Positions 43,601-52,931 of a stretch of 64,000 nucleotides of DNA are shown in pieces. A program made the position numbers and the translations under genes. How positions within the stretch are numbered: position 1 is the stretch's first letter; every line of letters starts with the position of its first letter. Under the pieces are notes generated by a model. The model worked only from the letters and a program-made list of their open reading frames with translations, had not been told where the DNA came from and did not search any database. Origin of the DNA: Flectobacillus roseus (lineage in GTDB: Bacteria; Bacteroidota; Bacteroidia; Cytophagales; Spirosomataceae); assembly GCF_030056665.1 (NCBI RefSeq), contig NZ_JASHIG010000037.1, one strand, 5' to 3'.

Positions 43601-44785
43601 GATACCCCTCGATATGTTAATTTTTATATCAAAGATAGCGGCAAAGGTATTGCAACAAACGTTGGCGAAAAGCTATTTGAGATGTTTTATCAAACCAAAA
43701 ATACCAGCGCAGCAGGCTTTGGCATTGGTCTTTTTTTAACAAAAACATTTATCAAATATCATAAAGGAGACATTTCTTATTCGAGCAAAGCAGGAATAGG
43801 AACCACCTTCAAAATCAGCCTACCAAAGGGATATGATCATTTGGACATAGACAATATAGTACTAGATTCAAAACCAGAATCGGCTTTACTGAATGAGTTA
43901 AAAGAAGAAAAAATTGAAACAAAAACCCTTCTAAAACTCGACAATCAGGTAAGCGTAGAGGAACTTGTAGGCGAGCAAAATACGATGGTGGTGATTGATG
44001 ACAATGAACAAATCAGGTCCTATCTCAAACAAATTTTTCAACCCCAATTCAAAATTTACGATGCCGAAAATGGGCAGAAAGGATTAGATTTGGTCAATGA
44101 GGTATTACCAGACATCGTGATTTGTGATATCATGATGCAAGGGCTCAATGGTATTGAAGTATGTACCGAAATCAAGCAAAACAAACAACTCAATCACATT
44201 CCTGTAATATTGCTGACCGCCAGTACATCCTCTGAAGTAAAGCTCAAAGGCATTGAGGTCGGTGCGGATGACTATATCAGTAAACCCTTCGAAAAAGATA
44301 TTCTAATTGCTCGAATCAATAGTATTTTGAAGAGCCGTATGGACTTACAACAGTACTTTTTCAACGAAGTAACGTTACAAGCCCATAACCTAAAAATCTC
44401 TCCTGAATACAAACAGTTTTTGGATCAATGTATAACAATCGTAGAGCGAAACCTGATGGATTCGGATTTTAATGTGAGTGTATTGGCAACCGAAATCGGG
44501 ATGAGTTCGTCGAGTCTTTACAATCGTATCAAGTCGATTTGTGCGCAGTCCCCTAATAACTTTATCCGATTTATTAGGCTCCGAAAAGCAGCAGAGATTT
44601 TAATTTCGACCGACTACACTGTTTCCGAAACAGCGTACCAAGTCGGAATCAATGATAGTAAGTATTTCAGGGAACAATTCAACAAACAATTTGGTATGAA
44701 TCCCTCCGCTTACATCAAAAAATACCGCAAGCCTTTTCACAATCAGCATACCTTCAACAAGGACGTTTTCCCAAAGAAAAGCTAA
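40658..44785 (+). CDS. Hybrid two-component system regulator of the PUL
   Basis: This 1375-residue sensor-regulator has a signal peptide (to SIAQ), a periplasmic two-propeller sensor of Reg_prop repeats (about 25-690, many NLWLGT/IWIGT motifs), a Y_Y_Y domain and one membrane helix near 793-812. A histidine kinase follows (SHEFRTP, His near 850; NLISNAIKF and DSGKGIA ATPase boxes), then a receiver with IVICDIMM (Asp near 1150) and a C-terminal AraC-type helix-turn-helix (from about 1260). It should bind an oligosaccharide in the periplasm and activate the following susC operon. TACTTTTG only 4 bases before the ATG hints at a leaderless transcript. Confidence 0.95.
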   Translation: MKILWYLFLFFSTSSIAQFPQTPKALKYSTKDGLSFGIVNSIVQDNNGFMWVATDDGLNRFDGISFRIFRHDSEEKFSLPGNYINTVFKDSRGQLWITSRKGLLKFDASQEHFYPQSLYNGQNMDEDISSISEAKNGNLWISSSLHGVFNFNPQTGKTINYRMSNTKGMRSNTILVTLEDSKGLVWLGSHTNGISVFQQRNAQLLPYPIKNIELLNNYRINSIFEDSNHQVWLATFDGIYFFDRTSNSITKVGFTNFSSNNVFLSLLEDKQKNLYIGVQDGGLYQIKIQPSYPQLKALPIQVVKEPQGALTQRSVQCLYADKDQNIWLGTYGEGIMMLNHSPQRFLQFQKKITNQNTESWLRYYGMTADHEGNLWLGTDGDGIYKTTPEGKVIKHYVASKAQGSLTNNAILSAFKDSKNNLWFGSYAGGLYRYNPTSDSFINYKHVANDPKSIGANDVRVIFEDTQKNIWIGTNGGGFCRFNPQNQTFTNYSSKSRNFDSNDVRAITQDHRGNLLIGTYGVGLIQFNPLTQKSTQLLKDILPSGVVLSLAFDANKGLWVGTQEIGLIHYQFNTNSYTRFTEKNGLGSNTILAIKALPNQQIWISTNAGISKIDAKTKKIFNYDRKDGLQNGQFNGGSVLYEPIKGFLCFGGTEGWNLFYPKNIDVLTYQPNVLITGIQLYGKDIDQSGVPQREFIPFDNQNPEALVELQPNQSVFSIQYGAINYSYPDESYFAYQLEGLDNDWNYAGKQKSATYRYLEPGHYVFKVKVANKDRVWSDKIVSVNVIILPPWYKTWWAYLIYLAMIATAIYYYQRYRQNQAELKYQIRVAKIEADKEKELNEKKLSFFTQISHEFRTPLTLIINPIKELLKDETQDTNSLQLVYRNARRLLSLVDQLLLFRKAEAERDHLKVSLLNVKELAEEVFLCFTYQAKEKNLHYDFVCTDEQLEIYGDKEKIEIALFNLISNAIKFTPMDGAVSLSIEDTPRYVNFYIKDSGKGIATNVGEKLFEMFYQTKNTSAAGFGIGLFLTKTFIKYHKGDISYSSKAGIGTTFKISLPKGYDHLDIDNIVLDSKPESALLNELKEEKIETKTLLKLDNQVSVEELVGEQNTMVVIDDNEQIRSYLKQIFQPQFKIYDAENGQKGLDLVNEVLPDIVICDIMMQGLNGIEVCTEIKQNKQLNHIPVILLTASTSSEVKLKGIEVGADDYISKPFEKDILIARINSILKSRMDLQQYFFNEVTLQAHNLKISPEYKQFLDQCITIVERNLMDSDFNVSVLATEIGMSSSSLYNRIKSICAQSPNNFIRFIRLRKAAEILISTDYTVSETAYQVGINDSKYFREQFNKQFGMNPSAYIKKYRKPFHNQHTFNKDVFPKKS

Positions 44786-44805
44786 AATAGCCACCATTTT
44801 TTCAT

Positions 44806-44842
44806 AAAAAAGCCCTAAAATTTACCATTTTAGGGCTTTTTG
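44806..44842. terminator. Terminator after the hybrid regulator
   Basis: AAAAAAGCCCTAAAA and TTTTAGGGCTTTTT pair around TTTACCA. It isolates the regulator gene from susC. Confidence 0.9.
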
Positions 44843-44847
44843 TTTGA

Positions 44848-44907
44848 TTACCCCCTACCATATAAGGATTTCCCCCCTCTCGAAATAACTCCATAATCCT
44901 AGTTTTG
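44848..44907 (+). promoter_or_regulatory. susC promoter with HTCS-type direct repeats
   Basis: TTACCCCCT (44848-44856) and TTTCCCCCCT (44869-44878) start 21 bp apart, and the -7 box TAGTTTTG (44900-44907) follows after exactly 21 bp. The same layout precedes the GH2 gene (59505-59564). No -33 TTTG is present, as expected for an activator-dependent promoter. Confidence 0.75.
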
Positions 44908-44968
44908 CTTTAAATATTTCAATGTCAAAAAGCACAAATTTTCCAATCAAACAATTTTCATTTAAAAG

Positions 44969-47900
44969 ATGAGACAACCTTTATTCTCCCATTTCGGAAA
45001 GGACTCAGGAAAAACAGGCATCAAAAACCTGTTTGGTCCTAGTACCAAATTCTTATTATGCCTTATGATGATGCTTTCTACATTGGCAACTTTTGCTCAA
45101 GATAGAAAGATTACAGGAACTATCCTTGATGAACAAGGAGCAGCACTTCCGGGTGCGAACATACAAGTAAAAGGAACTAGCAAAGGAGTTTCGGCAGATG
45201 TAAATGGTAAATATTCCATCTCTGTTCCAGCTAATGCTTCTACCTTGGTATTTACTTTTATTGGTTATGCTACACAGGAAGTAGAAATCAAAAATCAATC
45301 CGTTATTGACCTAAAATTGGTAGCAGATACCAAGTCACTACAGGAAGTAGTAGTGGTAGGTTATGGTACTCAGAAAAAAGTAACCTTGACAGGTTCGGTA
45401 TCGGATGTAAAAGGTAGCGAAATCGTGAAAAGCCCTCAGCCCAACTTATCCAACTCGTTGGCTGGTCGTTTCTCTGGTTTTATTGCCAACAACCGTGGCG
45501 GTGAGCCTGGTTATGACGGTTCGAGCTATACCATTCGTGGTTTAGCATCGACAGGTAACAACGACGTGCTTATCGTTGTGGACGGTATCCCTGGGCAAAT
45601 CGGTGGTTTGGAACGCCTTGACCCAAATGACATTGAAAGTATTTCGGTATTGAAAGATGCTTCGGCAGCGGTATATGGTAGCCGTGCTGCCAACGGTGTA
45701 ATTTTGGTAACAACGAAAAGAGGTACAACTGGAAAACCAACTATTTCTTATAGCTTCAACCAAGGTTTTAGTTCACCAACTCGTTTACCAAAATTAGCTG
45801 ATGCTCCAACGTATGCGACAATTTTGAACGAAATTGATTATTACAATAACCCAGCAGGTGGCATGAATCAGCGCTACTCGGCTGATGAAATTACAAAGTT
45901 TGGCAATGGTTCTGACCCATTGAACTACCCAAATACCAACTGGCAGAAAGAGGCTTTGCAAAGTGTAGCTTTACAAAACCAACACAGTTTGACAGTAAAT
46001 GGCGGTAACGAAAACACACGCTATTTCATGTCGATTGGTATGATTTCACAAGACGGTTTATTGAAAAACGGTGCTACGAAATACAACCAATACAATTTCC
46101 GTTCGAACATTGACGCTAACATCACGAAAGATTTCAAAGTAAGTTTGTCTCTCTCTGGTCGTCAAGAAGATCGTCAATATCCAATCAGTAGTGCAGGTAA
46201 CACATTCCGTTCTATTTACAGAGCATATCCAACAGTAGTAGCTACCTATCCAAACGGATTACCATCTACAGGTGTTGAAAATAACAACCCAGTTGTATTA
46301 GGAACATCGTTAGGTGGTCTTAACAAAAACCCAACGACGGTATTCAATGGTATTTTGAGAGGTAGTTACAACTTGCCTGTAAAAGGGTTGAGCGTAGACG
46401 GATTTTTGTCAATTGACAAATCTTATAACTTTTCTAAAGCGTTCAGTATTCCATACATTTTGTACTCGTACAATCGCAATACTAATGCATATGACCAAGT
46501 GGTAACAGGAGGTTCGGCTGGTGCGGCAACTTTATCTGAAGCACAAACAAACTCGTCATTACAGATTCAAAACATTAAGTTGAACTACAACTTAGCAACG
46601 GGTCGTCATAATGTAAACGCATTTGTAGCATTCGAACAAAGTCAAAACCGCTCGGAAACGTTTGGTGCATCAAGATTAAATTTCCCAACACCATCAACGC
46701 CTGAACTTTCGCAAGGTGGTGCTGCGGCTACAGACAAAAACAACTACGGAAGTAGCTACAATTTCACAAGAAGAAGTTATATTTCAAGAGTTGCCTACAA
46801 CTTTAACGAAAAATATTTGGCAGAGTTACAGATGCGTGTCGATGGTTCGTCAACGTTCCCAGCTGGTAAACAATATGGTTTCTTCCCATCTTTCTCAGCA
46901 GGTTGGAGAATTTCTGAAGAGCCTTGGTTCAAAAATAAAGTTACTAGCGTTGATGACTTAAAATTGCGTGCTTCTTATGGTACTTTGGGTAACGACAACG
47001 TAGGTCAGTTTCAGTATTACAACAACTACTCATTCAACAATACGTATGTAATTGGTACAGATATTATTCGTCCAGGGATTGACTTGACAAAATTGGCAAA
47101 CCCAAATATCACTTGGGAAGTAGCTAGAAAATTAGACATCGGTTTGAATGCAACAGTCTTCAAAAAGTTATCTGCTGAAGTGACTTATTTCCAACAAAAT
47201 CGTTCTGATATCCTTGCGGCTCGTAATGCTTCTATTCCAAATGTTTCGGGTATCGTTAACCCTTATGGTTCAGGCGCTTTAGTTCCAGATCAAAATATTG
47301 GAAAAGTAAGCAACTCAGGTATTGAGACTAGCGTAACGTACAACCATTCAGGTGATTTTAGATATATGATTTCTGGAAACTTTACCTATGCACAAAGTAA
47401 AGTAGAATTTATTGATGAGGCTTCTGGTTTACCAGATTACCAACGTCAAACTGGTCGTCCTTTGAATACTTATTTGTTGTATAGATCTCTCGGAATTTTC
47501 AGAAGTCAGGCTGATTTGGATAAATACCCACACTTAAGTGGTGCTCGCTTGGGTGATTTGATTTTGGAAGATTATAACAAAGACGGCAAAATCACAGCAG
47601 ATGATCAAGTGCGTTCTGACTACGGAAACATTCCACAAATGACTTTTGGTTTGGTGTTTAACGCAGGTTACAAAAACTTTGATTTCTCATTGGTATTCTC
47701 AGGACAAGCACAAGTTAGCCAATATGTATTACCAGAATCAGGGTCAATCGGTAACTTCTATAGCAGTTGGGCAGATAACCGTTGGAGTCCTACTAATCCA
47801 AATGGAACGTATCCTCGCGTAGACACTCGTTCATCTTCTTCAGTAAACGGTGGCTTATACCCAAGTACATTCTGGTTGAACAATGCTTCATTTGTTCGTT

Positions 47901-48103
47901 TGAAAAACCTTGAATTCGGATATACACTTCCAAACAAATTATTGAGTAAACTAAATATCAAACAATTAAGAGTTTATACTAACGCTTTCAACTTGTTGAC
48001 ATTCACAGGCGTGAAAGATTATGACCCAGAAGGAAACAGCTCAAGTGGACAATTCTACCCACAACAACGCATTATGAACCTTGGTGTCAATGTTAAGTTT
48101 TAA
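44969..48103 (+). CDS. SusC-like TonB-dependent outer-membrane transporter
   Basis: This 1044-residue protein imports oligosaccharides across the outer membrane. After the export signal (ending near TFAQ, residue 45) comes a carboxypeptidase-D-like domain (ITGTILDEQGAALPGANI), the TonB box region EVVVVGYGTQKK, a plug domain with ANGVILVTTKRG and a 22-strand barrel that ends in VNVKF. The predicted transcript start (near 44914) leaves a leader of about 55 bases, supporting the ATG at 44969. SusD follows 6 bases later. Confidence 0.95.
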   Translation: MRQPLFSHFGKDSGKTGIKNLFGPSTKFLLCLMMMLSTLATFAQDRKITGTILDEQGAALPGANIQVKGTSKGVSADVNGKYSISVPANASTLVFTFIGYATQEVEIKNQSVIDLKLVADTKSLQEVVVVGYGTQKKVTLTGSVSDVKGSEIVKSPQPNLSNSLAGRFSGFIANNRGGEPGYDGSSYTIRGLASTGNNDVLIVVDGIPGQIGGLERLDPNDIESISVLKDASAAVYGSRAANGVILVTTKRGTTGKPTISYSFNQGFSSPTRLPKLADAPTYATILNEIDYYNNPAGGMNQRYSADEITKFGNGSDPLNYPNTNWQKEALQSVALQNQHSLTVNGGNENTRYFMSIGMISQDGLLKNGATKYNQYNFRSNIDANITKDFKVSLSLSGRQEDRQYPISSAGNTFRSIYRAYPTVVATYPNGLPSTGVENNNPVVLGTSLGGLNKNPTTVFNGILRGSYNLPVKGLSVDGFLSIDKSYNFSKAFSIPYILYSYNRNTNAYDQVVTGGSAGAATLSEAQTNSSLQIQNIKLNYNLATGRHNVNAFVAFEQSQNRSETFGASRLNFPTPSTPELSQGGAAATDKNNYGSSYNFTRRSYISRVAYNFNEKYLAELQMRVDGSSTFPAGKQYGFFPSFSAGWRISEEPWFKNKVTSVDDLKLRASYGTLGNDNVGQFQYYNNYSFNNTYVIGTDIIRPGIDLTKLANPNITWEVARKLDIGLNATVFKKLSAEVTYFQQNRSDILAARNASIPNVSGIVNPYGSGALVPDQNIGKVSNSGIETSVTYNHSGDFRYMISGNFTYAQSKVEFIDEASGLPDYQRQTGRPLNTYLLYRSLGIFRSQADLDKYPHLSGARLGDLILEDYNKDGKITADDQVRSDYGNIPQMTFGLVFNAGYKNFDFSLVFSGQAQVSQYVLPESGSIGNFYSSWADNRWSPTNPNGTYPRVDTRSSSSVNGGLYPSTFWLNNASFVRLKNLEFGYTLPNKLLSKLNIKQLRVYTNAFNLLTFTGVKDYDPEGNSSSGQFYPQQRIMNLGVNVKF

Positions 48104-48121
48104 TCTTTAATGTTTATTACA

Positions 48122-49807
48122 ATGAAATCTAGAAAATCTATTGCTATATCTTCTTGTTTGTTTGCAGTATTACTATCAACAGCTTCGTGTAACTCGGATT
48201 TGCTTGATGTAGTACCAACAGACCGAGTTTCGGATAGTTCGATTCTTACCGACTCAACCCTTTTTGAATCTTATGTAATCAACCGTTACATGGGCGTACG
48301 TTTGACCGATAAAGAAGCAGAAGGAACACCTCCAGGCTTTGGACGTGGTTTTGAATATGCCATGTGGTCATCTGTTACGGATGAGTCTATTTATAACAAC
48401 GATGATAATACTTGGTTGATTCAGAGAGGTCAATTGGCACCTGAAAACACAGGTATCGCTGGTACTATCTGGGGTAGAAGTTACCGCAGTATCCGTGAAA
48501 TCAATTATGCATTAGCCAATGTTCAAAAAGTAAACATGAGCGCAGGCATGAAAACACGCCTGACAGCTGAGTTGCGTTTCTTAAGAGCATTCCGTTATCA
48601 AGACTTACTTCGTAACTATGGTGATGTAGTATTGATGGGTGATAAAGTATATGAGTTAGGAGAAGATTTCAGTAATTCTGCTATCTATACTCGCTCTTCA
48701 ATCAAAGATGTTACTTCTTATATCTTGGCTGAACTTGATGCAGCTAGTAAAGACTTACCAACTGCTAACAATAGTTCAAATTGGAAGTTAGGTCGTGCGA
48801 CTAAAGGTGCAGCTTTAGCACTTAAATCTCGTATTGCTTTGTATGCAGCAAGTCCATTGTACAACTCTGGAACTTGGCAAGCGGCAGCTTCTGCAGCTAA
48901 GGATGTTATGAATATGGGTATATATTCATTATACACTGGCGGTTATGACAAATTATTCTTAACAGCTGAAAACAACCCAGAAATCATTTTCGAACGCTTG
49001 TATACTCGTGGGGCGCGCCACGTGTGTTTAGAAATCTCAAACGCACCAAACGGATTTGGTGGTTGGGGAGGTAACGTACCTTTACAAAACTTTGTAGATG
49101 CGTACCAAATGAACAACGGTAAGTCTATTGATGATGCGACTTCTGGATACAACCCACAAGATCCATACAAAAACCGTGACCCTCGTTTCTACATGACTGT
49201 TTTGACTAACAACTCTTCATACAGAGGAAATACGGTTCAAAGTTATATTCCTGGTGGTAAAGACAGTAAAGATGGTCCTTCTAACTGGAATACTTCGAAG
49301 ACTGGTTATTACTTGAAGAAATATATGAACGATGCTTTACCAATTGATAACCCTTGGGATATCGCAGGTACGCAACCTTGGATTTATTTCCGTTATGCAG
49401 AGATTTTATTGAACTACGCTGAAGCGCAAAATGAGGCTGCTGGTCCAGATCAATCTGTATATGACGCTGTAAACGCTATTCGTAGAAGAACAGGTGTTGG
49501 AATGCCAGCGCTTCCTTCGGGCTTGTCACAAGCACAAATGCGTGATGCTATCCGTAAAGAACGTCAAATTGAGTTAGCTTTCGAAGAGCACCGTTACTAT
49601 GATGTTCGTCGTTGGAAAATTGCCAATGTAACAGAAAACGTTCCTGCCTATGGTATGGATGTTACCAGAAATGGTTCTACCTATACTTACACTCGTAAAG
49701 AGGCATTGTCAGGAAGACGTTTTGAAGATAAGCACTATTTCCTACCTATCCCTCGTGCTGAAATCCTCGCTTCTGGTGGCAAATTGACACAGAATGCTGG
49801 ATATTAA
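48122..49807 (+). CDS. SusD-like surface glycan-binding lipoprotein
   Basis: This protein of about 561 residues is the SusD/RagB partner of the transporter just upstream. The lipoprotein signal is MKSRKSIAISSCLFAVLLST followed by ASC. Tetratricopeptide-like helices near 95-200 and the C-terminal block FRYAEILLNYAEAQNEA with ELAFEEHRYYDVRRWK are diagnostic of the family. It caps the SusC barrel and binds the glycan. The ATG at 48122 is preferred over 48110 because the signal starts there. A hairpin terminator lies at 49824-49886. Confidence 0.95.
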   Translation: MKSRKSIAISSCLFAVLLSTASCNSDLLDVVPTDRVSDSSILTDSTLFESYVINRYMGVRLTDKEAEGTPPGFGRGFEYAMWSSVTDESIYNNDDNTWLIQRGQLAPENTGIAGTIWGRSYRSIREINYALANVQKVNMSAGMKTRLTAELRFLRAFRYQDLLRNYGDVVLMGDKVYELGEDFSNSAIYTRSSIKDVTSYILAELDAASKDLPTANNSSNWKLGRATKGAALALKSRIALYAASPLYNSGTWQAAASAAKDVMNMGIYSLYTGGYDKLFLTAENNPEIIFERLYTRGARHVCLEISNAPNGFGGWGGNVPLQNFVDAYQMNNGKSIDDATSGYNPQDPYKNRDPRFYMTVLTNNSSYRGNTVQSYIPGGKDSKDGPSNWNTSKTGYYLKKYMNDALPIDNPWDIAGTQPWIYFRYAEILLNYAEAQNEAAGPDQSVYDAVNAIRRRTGVGMPALPSGLSQAQMRDAIRKERQIELAFEEHRYYDVRRWKIANVTENVPAYGMDVTRNGSTYTYTRKEALSGRRFEDKHYFLPIPRAEILASGGKLTQNAGY

Positions 49808-49823
49808 TCTAGTTTGAAAATGT

Positions 49824-49886
49824 GAGGATTTGAAGATTTGAAAATGATTTAAGATCATTGATAATTTTCAAGTCCTCTATTTTTTG
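49824..49886 (+). terminator. Terminator after susD
   Basis: GAGGATTTGAA and TTCAAGTCCTC pair with one G-U wobble around a partly paired 32-base loop, followed by TATTTTTT. It may reduce read-through into the GH5 gene. Confidence 0.65.
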
Positions 49887-49948
49887 TAGAATCCTTTAAG
49901 CCGCAAGCTGTAGGCAATAGGGCAACCTATTGTAGGCAAGCACAAGCT

Positions 49949-50068
49949 TTTTATTTCGGATATCGGATGTGGGGTTTCGGAAGTGTATACTTCTATATTT
50001 TGCAAAAAAGGTATTTTTCTATGTATCCGAAATCAGAAATCCCAAATCCGCAATAGGTTGAATCCTTC
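49949..50068. repeat. Intergenic palindromic repeat, copy C
   Basis: TATTTCGGATATCGGATGTG and the following GGTTTCGGAAGTG form one arm, and CCGAAATCAGAAATCCCAAA then TCCGCAATA the other. It is the closest relative of the element at 3658-3796. Tandem ACTCATCA/ACTCACAACTC words follow to 50115. Confidence 0.65.
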
Positions 50069-50129
50069 GTAAACTACTAACTCATCATTCAAAACTCATC
50101 ACTCACAACTCTCAAAACCTTCTAGTCCT

Positions 50130-51158
50130 ATGAAAAAATTACTTTCTCTTATTCTTTCCTCTGCCTTACTTTACTCTTGCTCTAAAGATTCAGTCGATAC
50201 GCCAGTTACTCCAACAGACCCTGTGGTAAAAAATACAACACCTGTGGGAGTAGATAGCATTGCAGGCGTCAATTGGGCCGATGCTCGTGATAACTTTGTC
50301 GATGGTTGGGTTATCCCATCAGGACTTGAAGCGGGTGACGAATACGCTACTGTTTTTGCCAAATCAGAAGGTATTTTATCAGGTTTTCAAAACCATATCA
50401 AAGGTCTAAATACGATTCGTCTGCCTATTAATCCTCCATCAGTGAATGACATTTGGTGGTCTCGCTACAAAGGGGCAATAGACAAGGCTATCAGTAAAAA
50501 AATACGAGTAGTGCTTTGTTGTTGGGAATCGGCCTCTGCCAAAAATGGTGTGATTGACAATAGTACCGACTTTTGGCAAATGTGGACCAAGGTAGTACAG
50601 GACTATGGCAACAATCCTTATGTATATTTTGAAGTAATCAATGAACCGTATGGCTATTCTCTGCAAACCTTGAGCGATGTATATGCAGAGTTTCTCCAAA
50701 GATTTCCTACACTTTCTCGCAAACGCATCATCCTGTCAGGCACAGGATATTCGGAGGATGTGACTGGAATCGGAGCAGATACTAGATTTTCTGAATGCTT
50801 GTTAGCACTACATAATTATGCGTTCTGGACAAATCGCACCCTGACAGAATGGGAATCTGACTGGAGACGTAGAATGGGCGCTTATGCCAAAAGAACCATC
50901 GTTTCAGAATTTGGAGTAGCTATGAGCACTGGTAAAGACTATATCGGCGGTACACAGTCAGACAATGAAATCGCCTATATGATTGCATCTTCTAATGTTT
51001 TCAGAAACGATAAAGTCGCTAGTATCTATTGGCCAGGCCTCCGTGATGGTGACAGCTATAGTCTGTTTTCAAGAGAAGGAACAGGCACCTCTATTACCCT
51101 AAAAATCATTAATCAATCAGGTATCAGTCGCCTCCGCTATGGATGGGGGAGTGAATAA
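50130..51158 (+). CDS. GH5 family glycoside hydrolase, lipoprotein
   Basis: This 342-residue enzyme has a lipoprotein signal (LLYSCSKDS, cysteine at 17) and a GH5 TIM barrel. The acid/base glutamate is in YFEVINEPYG (near residue 171) and the nucleophile in IVSEFG (near residue 261). Neighbouring VVLCCWESAS is unusual in having two adjacent cysteines. It is placed after susD in the PUL and is probably a surface endo-acting enzyme. GH5 covers many beta-linked backbones (glucan, mannan, xylan), and its subfamily cannot be read by eye. Confidence 0.85.
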   Translation: MKKLLSLILSSALLYSCSKDSVDTPVTPTDPVVKNTTPVGVDSIAGVNWADARDNFVDGWVIPSGLEAGDEYATVFAKSEGILSGFQNHIKGLNTIRLPINPPSVNDIWWSRYKGAIDKAISKKIRVVLCCWESASAKNGVIDNSTDFWQMWTKVVQDYGNNPYVYFEVINEPYGYSLQTLSDVYAEFLQRFPTLSRKRIILSGTGYSEDVTGIGADTRFSECLLALHNYAFWTNRTLTEWESDWRRRMGAYAKRTIVSEFGVAMSTGKDYIGGTQSDNEIAYMIASSNVFRNDKVASIYWPGLRDGDSYSLFSREGTGTSITLKIINQSGISRLRYGWGSE

Positions 51159-51308
51159 TGGTGAATGGTGAATCTGTGAATGGTGAATTTATGAATCTTT
51201 CTTTTCTTTAAAATATTCAATAGAATCATCTGTAAAAAATCGCAACAATCGCTAATTCACCCCATTTCTAAAATACAATATCTGCTTAGTTACAAATATT
51301 TCAGCATT

Positions 51309-52853
51309 ATGTCATCTAATAATACTTTTCAAAATTCATTCAAAAAATGGTTACTAACTGGGGCTTTGGGCTTGGGATTCTCCACTTTTACTCAAGCTCA
51401 GATACAACCCATTGTAGTAAAATTAAATCCACAAAAAACCTTTCAGACCATAGAACATTTCGGTGGCTCGGACGCTTGGGCGGCACAGTTTGTAGGTAAC
51501 TGGCCTGATGCCAAAAGAAAAGCTATTTCCAAGCTATTATTTAGCCAAGCGTTAGACAAAAATGGGAAACCAGAAGGTATTGGGCTTTCATTGTGGCGTT
51601 TCAATGTTGGCGCTGGTAGCGCAGAGCAAGGTAAAGAAAGTGGTATCAAAGACGAATGGCGCCGAGCGGAGTCTTTTCTCAACAACGATGGTTCTTATAA
51701 CTGGGAAAAACAGGCTGCTCAAATTTGGTTTTTACAAGAAGCCAAAAAATATAATGTCGATAAGTTTTTGGCATTCACCAACTCCCCTCCTGTTCAGTTT
51801 ACCACCAATAAAAAAGCGTTTGCTACTGAAGGAAAACCCAATTTAGCTCCTGAGCAATACGACAATTTTGCGCGATTCTTAACAGAAGTTGTTAAAGGTG
51901 TAAAACAAAAAACAGGGATTACGTTCGACTATGTGAGCGCGACTAACGAACCACAGTGGGACTGGAGCGATGGCGGTCAGGAAGGAACACCTTTTGACAA
52001 CGAACATATCGCTGGTATTAACAAAGCGCTCAGCAAAAAGCTTTTGGCAGCCAAATTACCTACCGAGATTTCTATCGCAGAAGCTGGTCAGCTTAATTAT
52101 CTCTATAGTCCATTCAATAAACCTGCTCGTGGTTCTCAAATTGAAGATTTTTTCCAGAAATCAGGAAAATATTACCTAGGCGATTTACCTAATCTCAACA
52201 AATCTATTGGTGGACATAGTTATTTTACCACCTCACCTTACAAGGATGCTAGTCAAATGAGAAAACAACTAGCTAGCACAATCGCCAAAGTTGAAGGGCT
52301 ACATTATTGGATGACAGAGTATTGTATTTTGGGTGATAATGCAGGCGAAATCGAAGGGAATGGCAAGGATTTAGGGATAAATGCAGCACTATATGTTGCC
52401 AAAGTAATCCACAATGACCTTGTTAACGGTAATGCCTCCGCTTGGCACTGGTGGACTTCTATTTCTGCTTATAATTACAAAGATGGTTTGGTTTATATTG
52501 ACAAAAACAAAACTGATGGCAAATACGAAGACAGCAAAATGTTATGGGTATTTGGTAATTTTAGTCGCTTTGTAAGACCAGGTGCACAGCGTATTGAAGC
52601 AGATTTGGCACAAGAAGTATCCGAAAAACTATCAGTTTCGGCCTACAAAGATGTGAAAAGAAAACAAACCATTGTGGTGCTTATCAATCATTCAAGCGAA
52701 GCGCTTGCCATCAATTTGGATGGTATCAAAGCCCAAAAAACAACTGCATATCAAACGGCTGAAAATGCGAATTTACAGCCTGTCAAAGTCGATAAATTGT
52801 CTAATATTAGTATCCCAGCTCGTTCGGTAGTCACATTACTGAGTTCGAACTAA
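51309..52853 (+). CDS. GH30 family glycoside hydrolase
   Basis: This 514-residue secreted enzyme has a signal peptide ending at FTQAQ, a GH30 TIM barrel and a side beta-domain to the C-terminus. The acid/base is in SATNEPQW (near residue 214) and the nucleophile in YWMTEYC (near residue 337). GLSLWRFNVGAGSAEQG near residue 89 recalls GH30 enzymes that cut beta-1,6-galactan or beta-1,6-glucan. With the GH2 beta-galactosidase nearby, a galactan-type substrate is a fair guess. A strong terminator follows. Confidence 0.85.
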   Translation: MSSNNTFQNSFKKWLLTGALGLGFSTFTQAQIQPIVVKLNPQKTFQTIEHFGGSDAWAAQFVGNWPDAKRKAISKLLFSQALDKNGKPEGIGLSLWRFNVGAGSAEQGKESGIKDEWRRAESFLNNDGSYNWEKQAAQIWFLQEAKKYNVDKFLAFTNSPPVQFTTNKKAFATEGKPNLAPEQYDNFARFLTEVVKGVKQKTGITFDYVSATNEPQWDWSDGGQEGTPFDNEHIAGINKALSKKLLAAKLPTEISIAEAGQLNYLYSPFNKPARGSQIEDFFQKSGKYYLGDLPNLNKSIGGHSYFTTSPYKDASQMRKQLASTIAKVEGLHYWMTEYCILGDNAGEIEGNGKDLGINAALYVAKVIHNDLVNGNASAWHWWTSISAYNYKDGLVYIDKNKTDGKYEDSKMLWVFGNFSRFVRPGAQRIEADLAQEVSEKLSVSAYKDVKRKQTIVVLINHSSEALAINLDGIKAQKTTAYQTAENANLQPVKVDKLSNISIPARSVVTLLSSN

Positions 52854-52861
52854 GTTCATAG

Positions 52862-52902
52862 GGTATTGATAGCGAAATCCTTTCGCCATCAATACCTTTT
52901 TT
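52862..52902 (+). terminator. Strong terminator after the GH30 gene
   Basis: GGTATTGATAGCGAAA and TTTCGCCATCAATACC pair around TCC with one mismatch, then TTTTTT. It sits inside the longest reading frame of the next gene, showing that that frame's first ATG (52866) is not used. Confidence 0.9.
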
Positions 52903-52931
52903 CCATAAGAGAACTTCAATCTTTTATTTTC

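Noticed and set aside
52866..52931. N-terminal 22-codon extension of the repeat lipoprotein
   Set aside because: The first ATG lies inside the stem of a strong terminator, while the lipoprotein signal starts at 52932.
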